Counted from the first letter of the stretch, positions 23,999-36,840 are shown. The stretch: 64,000 nt of DNA from Sisyra terminalis (GCA_958496175.1 OY292275.1:39571701-39635700); one strand, 5' to 3'. The notes: generated by a model not told the origin, from the letters alone. Made by a program: numbers and translations.

Positions 23999-26878
23999 AT
24001 TATAATATTAGCAATGGACGTAAACATCGACAATTATACATATTATTTAATACATTTTAATATAAAAATAATACACTCGATTTTATTAGTAAATTCAGTT
24101 TCGGTAAAGCTTTTTCTTAGAAATTCCAATCTGCTATTAACTTGAAAAAATAATAAAATATATTTTTATTTTTTTTGGGCTTGTATAGAAAAACAAACTA
24201 CAATTTTCTCTTCCTTTCTTCTTACAAATACTTTCTTCAAATTTAGATACTCAACTATTATTGTAATGAATTAGCATTTTGATATTCAATAATTATTACT
24301 GAATGTCATGAAAAGGTGCAAAGGTACATACATAGCATAATATCTTATAATGACTACTTCTTAGTCACATAACAATATTATGTATGTGACACTGTAGTGT
24401 AAGATGACATCTCATAATTCTTGCATTTACCATTATTGGCAACCAGTTTACAAATGTCATGTGAGCTGCTTGACTCTTCTTCATGGAGAGAAAACGGCCA
24501 GGTGTGCTTTAATAATACAAAACCTCCTGTTTGACAAGAAGAATCATTCTCATATGCTATATAAATATGAAGAAACAATCATTTCATTTCGCAGTCAGAA
24601 TCGTGTTGCAAATATTTTATCTTTTTTTTCTTCGCATTATTAAATATTCGAATTATTTTTTTTTCTTCTGCATATTTTAAAAAAATCGCTGAAAAATTGT
24701 AAAAAAAATGAAGAAAATTTATTAGCTGTGTCAATATTTAACTTGATATATGAATAAAAATTGTATAGGGTGTTCTAACAAAAATATTTTTGTTTTATTA
24801 AGAACTAACATAATTTATGTGTTTCTATTTTAATGTGTTAACTATTTTTTCTTGTGTGTAATGATTTATATAATAACGATACAGGAAGCTTATAACTTAA
24901 ACAGCTTTGTTCTCCGACATTGATCGTTATTAGCCCTTAACCTATGTAAATAGAACAAACTAGTCTTAGTCTTGTCTTCATGCACATGAATAATATAGAA
25001 CATACCCTGAAGTCAAAAGTTTATGCGAAAGTTCTATGAAAGCTCTGAATAGATAATGAAGGTATTAAAAATTTAACTATTGATATCAATCTTTATGGAT
25101 AAAAATATTTAAAATATTAATATTAAACAAATAAATTAAAATTTAGTTTTATAACATTCAAATATTAAATAAGAAAAAAATAAGTCATTAATTGTTTTGT
25201 ACATACTATATGCCAGAAAACCTCCATAAGTTTGAGTCAAGTTTGAAATCTGAAACTTACTTTGAGTTTAGTGATTATATTTCTATACATATTGGTGTAA
25301 TTCTCATGAAATATCGAAATTCTTGTCTTTTTAATTTTTACAAAAATATAAGTGACCTATGATGATATATTTTTCCCTGGAAAGAACATTACTTGGGCTA
25401 ATAGTGTTGGTTATAATTTTTAAACCATATGCATATCTCTATAGAATAATAAATAAATAGTACCCTGAAAACCATTCCCTCACTATATCCCAAACTTGGA
25501 TTAGCATATTTTTGAAATTCTTAATCAAAAATTTTTCAAAAAGATTGTTTTCGAATATTACTAATCGATTAAAAACACAATAGATTTTCAAAAGAGAAGA
25601 CATTAAATCATATGTCATTGTTTAAATTGTATAAGTATAGTATACATTAACGAAGAAAACGCATATGAAAAACAACTTAAGAAAATCATATTTTTTAAAT
25701 TTAAAAAAAAAATCTTTATTGAAGTAATGGGACTACCCCGGTATTCAACTAAATTTCGTACAAGTTGAACTATCTATCCAAAATTGGTTTACATTCCTTC
25801 ATAAAAAGAAATATAAGCTTTTCGAATCAAGAACTCCTCCTATGAGTCTCTTTTTTTGAAACCTGTTGAAAATTGATTTTACGCAATAATACATAAAAAT
25901 TTGCAATAAATAAGAAAAATGAACAGGAGTTTTTTTTTCAACTTCAACGTAGTCCAGAAAGGAGGTTACTAACAATTTTGTGCGTACCACTTCGTTTATA
26001 AAATTATCTTTAATAAAAGCGAGTATTTTAAACCGAAAAAAAACTTCAATTGATTTAGTGGTCGGAGAATTATCAAATGAAGGTTCTTATTCGAAAATAT
26101 ATTTCATTAGAATTTCGTTTTTTTTTTATTAGGTATTAAATATTCAGTACTCCAAAATGATTTCCCATAATTTTCACTGATTTTCATGAATATGAATATA
26201 ACTTACCGAGGAAAAATTTTCTTGGATAAAAATGCAATTGAATGCTATTTTCCGAATTTATTTTTCCGGGTCAATTATTTTTCCGAAATACATTTGTCCC
26301 AATCGAAATTAGTAAAAGTAAATATTGGAAAAAAAGAGCACACCGCTTCCGACGAGAAATGGATTTCAAATTCAAAACTTTGCAATTGAGGTGGAAAATA
26401 TGTGGGTATCAAGTCATAATTAAAGTAATTGCTTCCAACATAGTTTTTTTAAGAAATTTATAAAGTAAAAACTTAATTCCAAAACTTTGCGTGTTTTTGT
26501 GTCGTATTATTGGAGTATACTGAAACTGATTAAAATTTATTATAAGTCTGAAAGATTTAATAAAATTTGGTCAGATTGAGATTTAAGGAATTCGTTAATT
26601 GGAAAAATGATCGAAAATTTTCAATAGTATTAAAAATTGATTTGGACTTCGTAAATGTACTCAAGACTGTTTATATTTGCCTTGAATAAAAATTTATAAA
26701 GAATTTTCAAAACTTCAAACTTATAAGAAGTAATCAAAAATAATTTAAGTTATATAAAAGCATACGCAACGTAAATACTATAAACAGCCCAGATATAAAA
26801 CGTCAATAACATTAATATTTAAGTATTTATTAAATTTTTAGAATTATATTTTAAAAGCTAAATAGTATTGAAATTAAA

Positions 26879-26891
<13 letters not shown>
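23999..26891. other. Gene-free AT-rich DNA
   Basis: There is a mildly GC-elevated patch at about 24395-24580 with overlapping open frames on both strands and no recognised family. Nothing else can be supported. Confidence 0.4.
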
Positions 26892-26909
<18 letters not shown>

Positions 26910-26924
26910 TATATTTAAAAACGC
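26892..26924. repeat. (TA)n microsatellite
   Basis: A run of alternating A and T preceded by AAATATAAATA units. Confidence 0.9.
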
Positions 26925-27493
26925 TTAACATCAAAGAAATTACGACTAGTTTTAATTGCAATTTATGTAGGTACGTTAAAAGCACACAAACTTCGGAAAA
27001 AAAATATCAAATTTTAAAATAGGTTTTTGTTTTATAGAAGTCAAAAAAATGTACTAGGAATTAGAAATGATTAAAAGCGACCAAACAAATTATAAGATGA
27101 AACTATAATTTTTGATTTCGCCTAAAAGTTTCGTCAAAATGTGCTTATTTGTAGTTATAGTAAATTATATCAAATACAAATCCATTAGTCTGCCTTAGTC
27201 CTTAATAAATAGGCGTAGTTCTTTGTTGAAATGCAGAATTGTGGCTACAACTTCAAAGCAATATTTCAAATTCCTTTTAGAATTATAATTTTATTATTTT
27301 GCTATTTTATTAAATGATGTATGAATAGGAAAGTTGTTTCAGCTTACGTTTGGATTTCAAATTTATAAAATGCCTTTTATGCATAGTGAAATTGTGAGTT
27401 TGAACTAATTAATTTATTATCTTCTTTAAAATTATAATTTTGCTTCTAGTTTAAATGTTTCTATTGTATATTTTGTATCACTCTTATGTATTG

Positions 27494-27645
27494 TCGTTTT
27501 ATAACTGCCAAGGTTTCTAGCGGCTCTAGGGTTAATAAAAAGTTGTAAATCGATAAATTTTGAAAATTTGTTCGACACAAGGATTAAAAACTTACTAGTT
27601 TTGGATCAGCCACATTGACCATTAAGCCACCAGTAGGCTGAACAA
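27494..27645 (-). mobile_element. Candidate tRNA-derived SINE, copy 1
   Basis: On the minus strand a box A-like GGCTTAATGG (plus 27619-27628) is followed by a degraded box B region. The tail shares GGCTCTAGGGTTAATAAAA and a following GTAAATCGA-type stretch (as seen on the plus strand) with copies at 33.7 and 39.6 kb. No flanking target duplication was found. The SINE call rests on these pol III-like motifs plus repetition. Confidence 0.45.
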
Positions 27646-29619
27646 TGGTTTTATTAACATTGATTTTTTTCCATATTCTTGGCTAACAATTTTCAACCTT
27701 TTGGTAGCTCTATTGTTTTGAATATGTATTTATCAAAAACTTAACTGTACTTTTTCCAATCCATTTCTAAAGAATACATTCCCTTAGCAGCTCACTTTTA
27801 GAGAAGAAAAAGAAAGAAGTATTGAAAACCTCTCTCAAACAGACGGAATAACTATTTTATTAATCGATTTTTTTAAGTGATGTTCTAGGATTTGTAAACT
27901 TTATTACAAAAAGTCTTAAAACCGAAGAATAATATATAGTCTGTGTATATACCTAAGGTACCTAGGTCAACTTAGGTAGTAAACGTTGTCTTTCATATTT
28001 TTTATTTAATTTTTTTTTATTCCCATCTATATATTAAAAAAACATTAAAGTACACTTAGCATTGTGATCAAGAAAAATGAATTAATTAAAAAGAAACTGT
28101 TTCTTCGGTGAGGGTTTATCCTCCACCTAGGAGCAGCATGGCTTGGAAACTTGTAGGGAGACGTCTACTATCGTTGGATCTCCCTAGATGTCATTTAATA
28201 AATCCCGTAGCTATCAACTTTAGAGGCAACGTGGAGAGTTATTTGGATGGGATGTAGAGGAAAGAATTTGACCATAGGGATTAGGGTGGTTGTACAGGTT
28301 ATGATATTGTTGGAAACGATTTTGAATGTCTTAAAATCAAAAAAATTATTTGACCACAATTTTACACAGCTTTGAACGCTTTTCATAAAAAATCTTAACA
28401 ATTTCAAAAAAATTTTCTCAAATTTTCATTAGATTTATAATTATCAAATAACTATGGAATAAAGACTAATATAATTAAACAGTTTTGAATTAAATAATTT
28501 AAGAAATGATGTAAAAAATTGAAAAAAAAATGATAATGATTTTTGTAAAATGAATATAAAGACGTTTCAAATGAAAATGAAATTATAAGTTCTTACCGGA
28601 ACACCTTTCAGAGAGAGAGTAAAAAACGTGAACATTTCTGAAATATTTTAAAGGCAAATATTGATTAATGAATATGCAATTAGCAGATTAGAAGTGTACG
28701 TCGAACACTTCATAATTCACAAACACTAGCGTATGAATATTATTATTATATTTATACGTACGTTGTAGGACTTTATTAGACAAATACCACAGCGCGAATA
28801 ATTCATTCAATTACGAGTTGTGTATATGCGGCTTATTAATGTTACAGGAGATATACGAACACTTTTTTTCAACGTTTGCATGGTGGCCAGGTGTGCTGCC
28901 TCGGGCCAAACATTTCTTATATATGCTTTATAACTTATGATGTTTATAACCTGGCCATAACCATTGTTTTTGTGGAAGCTAACGACTCTTAGCCGATCAG
29001 CGTTTTTTAATAATCTTGTAAGCACAACTCAGTACCTCCATCATCTTCTTACATGATTGAAACATTACCACAATATTTCTCAGTCAAACATCAAACAAAT
29101 CTCGGCTAACACAATAGCATTCAAGAAAAGTGGTTTTTTTCATTGTCTGTTAGTAAAAGAAAAAAATGATCTCTTATTATTCCTCTTATTAATATTATGA
29201 TGTAGATAATCACATAAAATAATAAAATAAAAAATTCGAAATTCTTTCCGGATTTCTTTTTGTCAGAGATTATTTCATTTTCTTAAATCAAGCTTCTTTT
29301 GTGCATTTTAATTTATTCTGTATTTAATTAAAGTTTAAAAGGAAACACATTGTAAAAAAGCTCAAAAAGTTTTAATATCTTTTTGTTTAATTCCCATCGA
29401 AATAAATTAAAATTTATACCTCTGCTTTATTGTTAACAAATAATAAAATAATGATAGTATTTATAAATGGAATGAATATTAATACAGGAAAGTCAAAATC
29501 CATGAAAATATCGAAAAGAGAAATGTTCCTTCACATCAACGTGGCGAACATTCAACTAGGAAACGTGACCCAAGTTTAGATATATAAAAAGTATCATCAC
29601 CACGAAAATTCACTACTGA
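27646..29619. other. Gene-free DNA with two GC-elevated patches
   Basis: Patches at about 28085-28300 and 28805-29010 are richer in G+C than their surroundings. The second contains a 72-codon minus-strand frame without recognisable family. A palindromic run around ACCTAAGGTACCTAGGT lies at about 27952-27967. I cannot assign functions. Confidence 0.35.
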
Positions 29620-29960
29620 AACCAAAGAGCCTTTCACAATGAAGAAAAACGCATTCAATAGCAAGAAGAATCTAGTAGTTGGAATGGTAGAACTTAAACT
29701 TCGGAAGCAGTAGCTAAAATGTTATGTGTGGAGTGTAGCATTGTACGGGTCGGAAATTTGGACTCTAAAAAAAACAAGAAAGGAAGCATATTGAGAGTTT
29801 TGAAATGTGATGCTGGAGAAGAAGTCATTTTAAAGTAGTCAAAGAAGAAAGAACTATCACCAATATAGCGACAAGAATTGAAATCTTAGACATATTGAAC
29901 CGAGGAATAGTCAACCTCAATTTGAAGAATCTTGTCCGGAATAATCAACGTGGGCGGGTA
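29620..29960 (+). pseudogene. LINE reverse transcriptase C-terminal fragment
   Basis: The clearest block, starting at 29726, reads VWSVALYGSEIWTLKKTRKE, the conserved VWSVxLYGxExWTL segment after the reverse transcriptase core of RTE/CR1-type insect LINEs. Upstream KEPFTMKKNAFNSKKN and downstream KEERTI and RNNQRGR fit the same family in other frames. Stops and frameshifts are many. It is a fragment inserted on the plus strand, with no defined ends. Confidence 0.65.
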
Positions 29961-30162
29961 AAATTCAACTTTGTGAGAAACTGAATCTGCTGTCAAGTAG
30001 AAAACAGGAAAGAGTATATACTGTTTCAATTTTCTTCAAATATCGCCCCGTCGTAGAATAAAGGTAATACTCAAAAATTGAACTTCTCGAGAAATCGTTA
30101 GTAAAGTTCTTGTTATATATGGAGTTCTTTAAAGCAGATCGAACATTAGTAATACCTTACGT

Positions 30163-30414
30163 CAGGGATGGCGAACCTTTTTGAGGCGTGGGTCAAGTTT
30201 TGTTCATATTTTTTTAGTACTAGCTCGTGGGTCACTAATGAACATGGTGCCCATTAGCACTTCACTAATTGAAACAGAGAGGAGACGATACAAGTACTTT
30301 GGAAGCCTCTTTCTACAAACATAACAAACAAATGGTTGCCTAGCCATCGTGGCTAAGTTGAAATGCTTGCGTGGGTCAGTGTCTGACCCACGGGTCATAA
30401 GTTCGCCATTACTG
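30163..30414. mobile_element. hAT-like MITE with exact 8-bp target duplication
   Basis: The element is 252 bp. The left end is CAGGGATGGCGAACCTT and the right end, on the minus strand, CAGTAATGGCGAACTTAT. It is flanked by CCTTACGT at 30155-30162 and again at 30415-30422, an exact 8-bp duplication, the hallmark of hAT elements. A GC-rich GTGGGTCA motif recurs inside near both ends. Coding capacity is absent. Confidence 0.9.
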
Positions 30415-30617
30415 CCTTACGTGGTGAAGGAATATATTAGAGTTACCCTTCTATTCATTGTAAAACTGTCGCTAACTCAAAACTTGCGATTTTTAAGTAG
30501 TACCTCCATTCTACAACAGATGTTATATGTTTACCCAAATTTCGAAAAAGGAAATTTCAGATTAATTTATTGAAAATCTACTTGAAATTTTGATTTTATA
30601 AGAAAAACATATTCTTT

Positions 30618-30650
30618 TTTATTAATATTAATACTATTAATATTAATACA
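30618..30650. repeat. Short self-complementary AT repeat
   Basis: Two copies of ATTAATATTAATAC in direct order, each also self-complementary. Probably simple sequence. Confidence 0.5.
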
Positions 30651-30930
30651 TAAACGGTTTCGCTACAGAAGTACCTATCAAGTATGAATCGGAGTTATTA
30701 ATCACCAAAGTTTAAAAATGCCAATCCAGAGGGTTAATAATATAGTCGAGAAAGACTGGCCAATTAAGATAAAAGAGCTCAACTTTTAAATACAAAAAGA
30801 AAGTTCAACTAGTAAAAAAATCAGCAAATAGATAAATGCAATGCAAATTATCATGAATAAATTCAAAATTTTCTGTTTTTCGGCATTTATAATCTTAGGC
30901 ATTTATAATTTATAATCTTTATTTATAATC

Positions 30931-31341
30931 GCACACTGTAGTGAACAATCATCTTCATACAAAACATTTCTTTGGAGCTGGCAATTAAGCTAGACAATGC
31001 ACTGAAATAGTGTAGAAGATCGAAGTCATTCCCGGGAATTTTTTCGCTATACAACATTCTGTTCGCTATACATTCATTGCTTGTCGTTGTTTGCTTATTT
31101 ATCGGTTGCCACGAACAAAAAGTCAAAATAGTACAATATCATTATTGTCTATACTATTTTGTTGATAATTATTAGTAATTCGATAGTTAATCCCAAATTA
31201 TTAGTATAAGAATTTTTTGAACTAGCACTAACAACCAGATGCTTGGGAAATAGATGTGCGGCTCTTTTCACTACTTCAATGCATTGTCAATCAACTCCAA
31301 AGAAATGTTAAGTTTGAGGTTGTTTGTATGCTATAGTGTGC
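30931..31341. mobile_element. Inverted-repeat element, family unknown
   Basis: The left arm (about 30931-31028) and right arm (about 31249-31341) are imperfect inverted copies sharing GCACACT-TAG ends, ACATTTCTTTGGAG and GACAATGCA, with a spacer of about 220 bp. The minus-strand open frame 30923-31126 and plus-strand frame 31254-31448 are the same arm read in opposite directions. No clear target duplication was found. It may be a non-autonomous DNA transposon. Confidence 0.6.
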
Positions 31342-32860
31342 AGCCGGCCTTAACAGTTCTGATGTTTTGTGTTTTTTGGATTGCTACTTTTGATTCTAAT
31401 CATATGAGCATTAACTGTGTGATCTTTTTAAACATCGAAAAACAGTAAACCTGAATTGTATTCAGTGCTGATATACAAAACATTGCATTCCAATGAAGGT
31501 AGTTGAGTTTCTCATTTAGTTTCAATTCAATCATTTCTATTACTACATAATTAAAATGTGTAAAAATATTCTTTAATCAAAATTGCAAACAAAAAATTAA
31601 ATTTATAAAAAGCGTGTATATCTTAATCGTCTGATATAGTATATTTGAAATTTGTAATTTCTTTATTGCTGGCGATCCTTAATCGATGTCAAATTAATTA
31701 CTATTTAGTATGTAATTTTTATTTTAATAGTTATTGAGAAATAAAGCATATTTCACTTACCTACTTGTATCGAATCTTAAATTTCATCGAAAAAATTGTC
31801 TAGACAGAAATAACGCATTACGTATAATTTAATTAATGTACTTACTTCAAGAATATACATTTAAACAATCAGTTACTGTTTCGCTGAAAAGTAATAAATC
31901 ATAAATATAATAAAAACAAAAAGGAAAATATAAAATGATATTTATTATTATGTGAAAGACTGAGTTTTATAATTCGTTTAAGTAATTACCCTCGGTAAAG
32001 GAAAAAGATTAAATTTCTTTATTGTATTATTGAAAAAGTTTAATTTCGTTGGTTTAAAATGTCATGTGTTGATGCAAAATGTCGCTATACATTACTTGAT
32101 TATTTTATAGGACCATTTTAAGGAGATAAAGCATTTATTTTTTTGAGTGTTGTAGATGTTTAATTTTTTAAAAAAACCACGGAACTGACCTTTATAATAA
32201 GTAAACTAAACAAGCTACTTTCCTATGCACAATTATGATTTTATTATACAGTAATTTACACATATAAAGTATTTATTCAGATTCATTGACTACAATAAAA
32301 ACAAGAACTTTATCGGTAGAATGAAAACCATAAAAACTTTATTAAGTATATTTATAATAAATTTTTTTGAAGCTTTTAATTCTCATGTAAAAGCTTTTAG
32401 AGATAGAATGATGTAGAGTAATTAGAAAATTTATGAACTTGTTTATTTTTTTGGAAAACTGTTTAAACAGTATATCTAAAAGCTCGTTACAAAGTTTTGA
32501 AGATTTTTTTTTCGTTATTATGTAGAAGATAAGTTTATCATATATACAGAAAGAGCCTAGGGCTCAAAACATGGTTAATAAGCTCTGGAAAAGTATATTG
32601 ATAGTATTTAAGGTATGTCTAGGAACTAATGAAATACTTAAATCCTGGAAGTTTTATATCATTATTAGAGTTTGGAAAAAAGAAATAATAAATGAAAAAC
32701 CGAAAAATTCTCCATGCTTATACCGCTAAGCTCTTTGTCGGTTAGAACTTGTAAGTAAATGCAGCCGTTAGAAAGCACTAAACACTTAGAACTATTGGAT
32801 ATTGAGACTTCTATATATCTGTTGGATAAATTATAATAGGAATTTTTAGAATTTGAATTA
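31342..32860. other. Gene-free AT-rich DNA
   Basis: I see no exon, RNA gene or transposon end here. Confidence 0.4.
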
Positions 32861-32868
32861 CAATTTTA

Positions 32869-33093
32869 GGTTCATGTTCCTTTTAGAACCATCAAATCTG
32901 GCAACATTACATTTTATACTTTTTTTCCTGTTTTCTATTCACAATTTTTGGTTAATTCAAGCCTAATATCGTCTCATTTTCTCTTTTGTCGCTAAATTTA
33001 CATCATGCCCGATTTATTCTCGAATTATCACATTAAAAAAATGTAGAAAATGCAACATTGCCAGATTTGGCGGTTCAAAAAGGAACATAAGTC
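32869..33093. mobile_element. MITE with long TIRs and exact 8-bp target duplication
   Basis: The element is 225 bp with arms of about 45-49 bp. Both arms, read inward, contain ATGTTCCTTTT, GAACC and AAATCTGGCAA. It is flanked by CAATTTTA at 32861-32868 and 33094-33101. An 8-bp duplication points to the hAT group, although the ends (GGTTCATG and GACTTATG) are not typical hAT ends. Confidence 0.85.
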
Positions 33094-33399
33094 CAATTTT
33101 ATTTATTAAAGTATAATATTATTTAATACGATACCCTACACTATAATATATAGGTTTATGAAGAATATAAATTCCAGATTTGAAATTAGTCTACTAAGTA
33201 CCCAAATTAATTTCAAGAAGATAAAACAGGATTTACAAAGTGTTGAAATTTCCGTCAAAATGTAAGTTTTTATGAATTAGATTTAAGTTAATGGCATGCA
33301 GTTCATGATTTTTTTAAATTAATTGGAAATTTTTTTTTATTTATTTTTACACATTGGTTGGAAAATGAAAATGTTTTAATTTTGTTTATATATTGTAAA

Positions 33400-33987
33400 T
33401 AGTGTCCGACCGAAGTTCGGCTTAGATTCCATTTCGGCTATCGCCAAGCCGAAACTACGACTGAAACTAAATTCGTGAGATGAAAATATTGAGAAATTCT
33501 TGTTTCTCAATGTGTTTTTTTCAGTTCGAGAAAAAATTGACTTAAGATTAGAGGAAATTATTTTGTTTTTTAGAAATAAGAAAGAATATTATCTGCTTTG
33601 TGTACCTAAACATATTAGGTAAAAAGTAATTTTGTTTTGTAACTTTTTTTTTCAATTGTTATTTACGATCGCTTTTATAACTACTTAGATCCTTAGCGAT
33701 TTTAGGGTTGACTAAAATCCGTAAATTGAAAAATATCAAAAAAAAATGTTAGGTGTATTTTTTTTTTCAAATCAAGCTATTTAAGAAGCATAAATAAATT
33801 ATTTGGAAGAAGAAGTGATATTAGCTTAAATATCAGAAACTAAATTAATAATTTATTAAACACCTATAGGATTAAAAAATACTGACTAATTATGGTTAAC
33901 TTTTTTTTCCTACGAAAGCATGATCTTATATGGAAGTTTCGATTTCGACCGAAACTAATACCGAAGTTCGGTTTCGGTCGGACACTA
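33400..33987. mobile_element. hAT-like element with exact 8-bp target duplication
   Basis: The element is 588 bp. Both ends read inward as TAGTGTCCGACCGAA and the inverted repeats continue into CGAA/TTCGG-rich sequence. It is flanked by ATTGTAAA at 33392-33399 and 33988-33995. No transposase frame remains. A SINE-like tail at about 33665-33760 appears nested inside. Confidence 0.9.
33665..33760 (-). mobile_element. Candidate SINE tail, copy 2, nested in the hAT-like element
   Basis: The sequence TTTATAACTACTTAGATC leads into a GATTTTAGGGTTGACTAAAA block and GTAAATTGAAAAATAT. This parallels the copies at 27494 and 39581. The tRNA-like head is not visible, so the copy looks 5'-truncated. Confidence 0.4.
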
Positions 33988-33995
33988 ATTGTAAA

Positions 33996-36454
33996 TAATA
34001 ACGACTATATAATATGTTTTAAATGAAAATAAAATAAATGATAGTTCATTTTTCAATGTTTGCAGTGATATTTTCTCTTCTGTATGTGAAATGTTGTTAA
34101 ATATAACCGTAACTTATTGGACTCGTATAGTGATGGATTTAGGTAAGTTCTGAAGTAACTAACTTCTACAAATGTGAGAAAAGCCATATTTAAATGCCAT
34201 ATTTTAAAAATTCCTTTCTTAAATAACAGCGACACTTGAATTACAGGGCATTTGAAAATTATTCGACAAGCGTTAAATTCACAATTTACTCAACCGTTAG
34301 TGATGTTTTTACAATCTTCCATTAGTGACTTTGCAATATAATTTTATCTCTCATTTTTTATTTTTTTTTTCGAAGCGAAGGCAGAACAAATAAACGCGAT
34401 AATATATTATTAGTTCGTAAAAATCGTTTCTAAACTTGTCTTTAAAACAGAAATGCGGTCACTTTCATTGTCTTTAGGAATGTGTTTAAGACAGACGAAA
34501 GTTTATGTCATGAATTCCCCAAATATATTATTTTCTGTGTCAGGCGGTTTACCTGTGTATCTATGTGGTGTCATTGGTGGTCCATCCGTTCCATATACTT
34601 CCAAAGGAAATGTCCGGCCCTGTTAACGTTGCTCAATCCACATAGATAATAATTATTTGAAGAGTACGGCCTCCTCTGTTTTTAACAAAAACCAAAAAAA
34701 AAAACTAAAACCGAATATCGATGAGAATTGATTTGTAACAGACAAAAGAACTCACTTGAATGTTCAGAATCGTAAAACAAATTATGATTCAATTATCGTA
34801 AAATTAATGTATTGGAACCTTTCTCGTGTTAAAGCGGATTGGATTTATCTCTTCTAGAACTACAATATTGATAATGACTTTAGTTTTTTTTATACTTATT
34901 TTACTCTTTGATAACTATAAAATTGACCAAAGAAAAAATATGTATACAAGTATTATGTTCTTATATGTAAATACTTATTCTCACAATCAATTACCAATGT
35001 ATGTGAATAGTATGTGAGATACCAGAAAAGCTGTTTTATCGCATCCAGCTTATTTATGGAGATTCAGATAAAACTTTATGCTTTCTTACAAACTTAAAAC
35101 ATCAAAACATGAAATATCAAGTGATAATGAACTTTTTAAATAATTTAAGTATTTTTTTTCGTTCCTTTTTCTTTTCCTTCATTTTTCCATTACATTTGCA
35201 AACACCAATAATTTTTTTTTATTCTTTCTAATAGCAGATGCTTACAAGCACAGATCCGAGATTTGTAAGACTTTTTTTCGATTGTTATCTAAACAAGAAC
35301 TTTTCATGTAGTTTTGTCATAAGACAATATAGAATGCATTCGAGCTTTATTAATACCATGTTTTAATCAGAAGATAAATACAATATTTAAATGAAAAACA
35401 CTCGCTTTATAAAATAAATTTTATTGTAAATGAAATTTTAAATTTGGATTATTAGTGAAATAATATATTTCCGTAAAAATTTCTTAGCTACGACTATTCT
35501 GATTAAACAATGTTTGCTATTCAATTTTAGTCCCTAAAATAATTTTCATTCAAATTTTCCATTCAATTTGGAAAGTTTTTTTTAAAAAACAGTAATATTT
35601 TTTTTTTAATTATTCAAGGTTTTAACATGGAAGGGAATCAACTGAAATAAAATGAGTTACAATCGATTTGGAGTGAGTTTGAAATGTATAAAAAAGGTGT
35701 CATCAGTAATTTAATATGAAAATGGTCGCTTGCCACTTGTAAAGGACTTCATTTGGTTTGTAAAAGGTTACTCTTGATATTGACAAGGTTTTTGAACCTA
35801 AAAATGTTACACACGGAAAAAAATCCGTGTACTCTGGGTAATTCGAACTTTTATAATTCAAAATTCTGAAATGTTTGGGATTTGAAATGAACCTGTTATT
35901 ATAATAATTTAAATCAATCTTCATTTTTTTTTTGATAAATTCATTTTTTTTTATAGTTTAACAAACCCCATCAAACCAATCTTAAATTTTTATGTTGGAT
36001 GGTTATTTATATGGTTGGACATTGATCAATTATGAATGTGTAACACGGTAGTTATCAATAAATTTTATAAAGTTATTGATTTTGTTGCTGAATCTTCAGG
36101 AAATTATTATTTCATCAAAAAACTTTTTTTGTACAGTTTTGCAGAACTGCTGTACCAATATTAACTTAATATTGAAAATTTTATTTTGAGTTCCTACAGA
36201 TCAACCAAAATCATGGTTTCAAAACAATAGTATATTTTTGTGTTAAACTTCTTCAATTTTTATATTTTCTCTCCTTTTTTCCCTTTTTTTTAACTCCTTC
36301 AACTTCAAATTATCCAATTATCCATTACCCACTGTACTATACTGATTTATTATGTAATTGGTTCGTTAATAAGAAATTGGATTTTTTTTCTGAAAGATAA
36401 TCTTTTAATATTTCTACATGAAAATGCTTCTTTTGTTTAAAATATTTCCCTCTA
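33996..36454. other. Gene-free AT-rich DNA with one coding-looking islet
   Basis: Apart from the candidate exon at 34553-34619 (minus), no feature can be supported here. Confidence 0.4.
34553..34619 (-). other. Candidate isolated coding exon
   Basis: On the minus strand a frame reads GRTFPLEVYGTDGPPMTPHR and continues YTG. It is bounded by an AG acceptor (AACGTTAACAG) and the donor CACAG|GTAAAC. The amino-acid mix is unlike the AT-driven noise around it. The acceptor lacks a pyrimidine tract and a stop lies just before it in frame. I do not recognise a family, so it may be a transposon relic. Confidence 0.25.
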
Positions 36455-36840
36455 TTAACTATATATTTTTGTCATTTTTATAATAATTTGTGGATACCAT
36501 GCTAAAAATAGTTCATCATTTGAGCATAACCCGTTATCGAGTGATTTAAGTAAATTTTGTAAGATATGAAGTGCGTATCCCAATGTGCAAATCAGTATGT
36601 GCGTATCCCAATGATAAAAATAAGTAATAATCAGAAGGAGCGCAGTCTGGGGAGTAAACCGCATGCAAAAATATATCCAAACTGAATTTCTCAAACATAT
36701 TCTTCACTCTTTTTTTGTATGGCAAGGAGAATTTTAATGCAGCAAGAAACTTTAAATTGCAAATTTTGATAATCTGGCCATTTTTTGCGATATAGCTTGA
36801 TTCAAATCTACTATCGCAAGTTGTCGCGTTTGACAACTAT
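36455..36840 (-). pseudogene. Mariner transposase C-terminal fragment
   Basis: The minus strand reads HAVYSPDCAPSDYYLF, matching the PPYSPDLAPSDYHLF catalytic-region motif of mariner transposases, which carries the last acidic residue of the DD34D triad. After a frame change it continues with LDNGLCSNDELFLAWYPQII, fitting the conserved C-terminal tail. A 15-base unit GTGCGTATCCCAATG occurs at 36572-36586 and again at 36599-36613, disrupting the frame between the two parts. The gene is dead. Confidence 0.75.
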
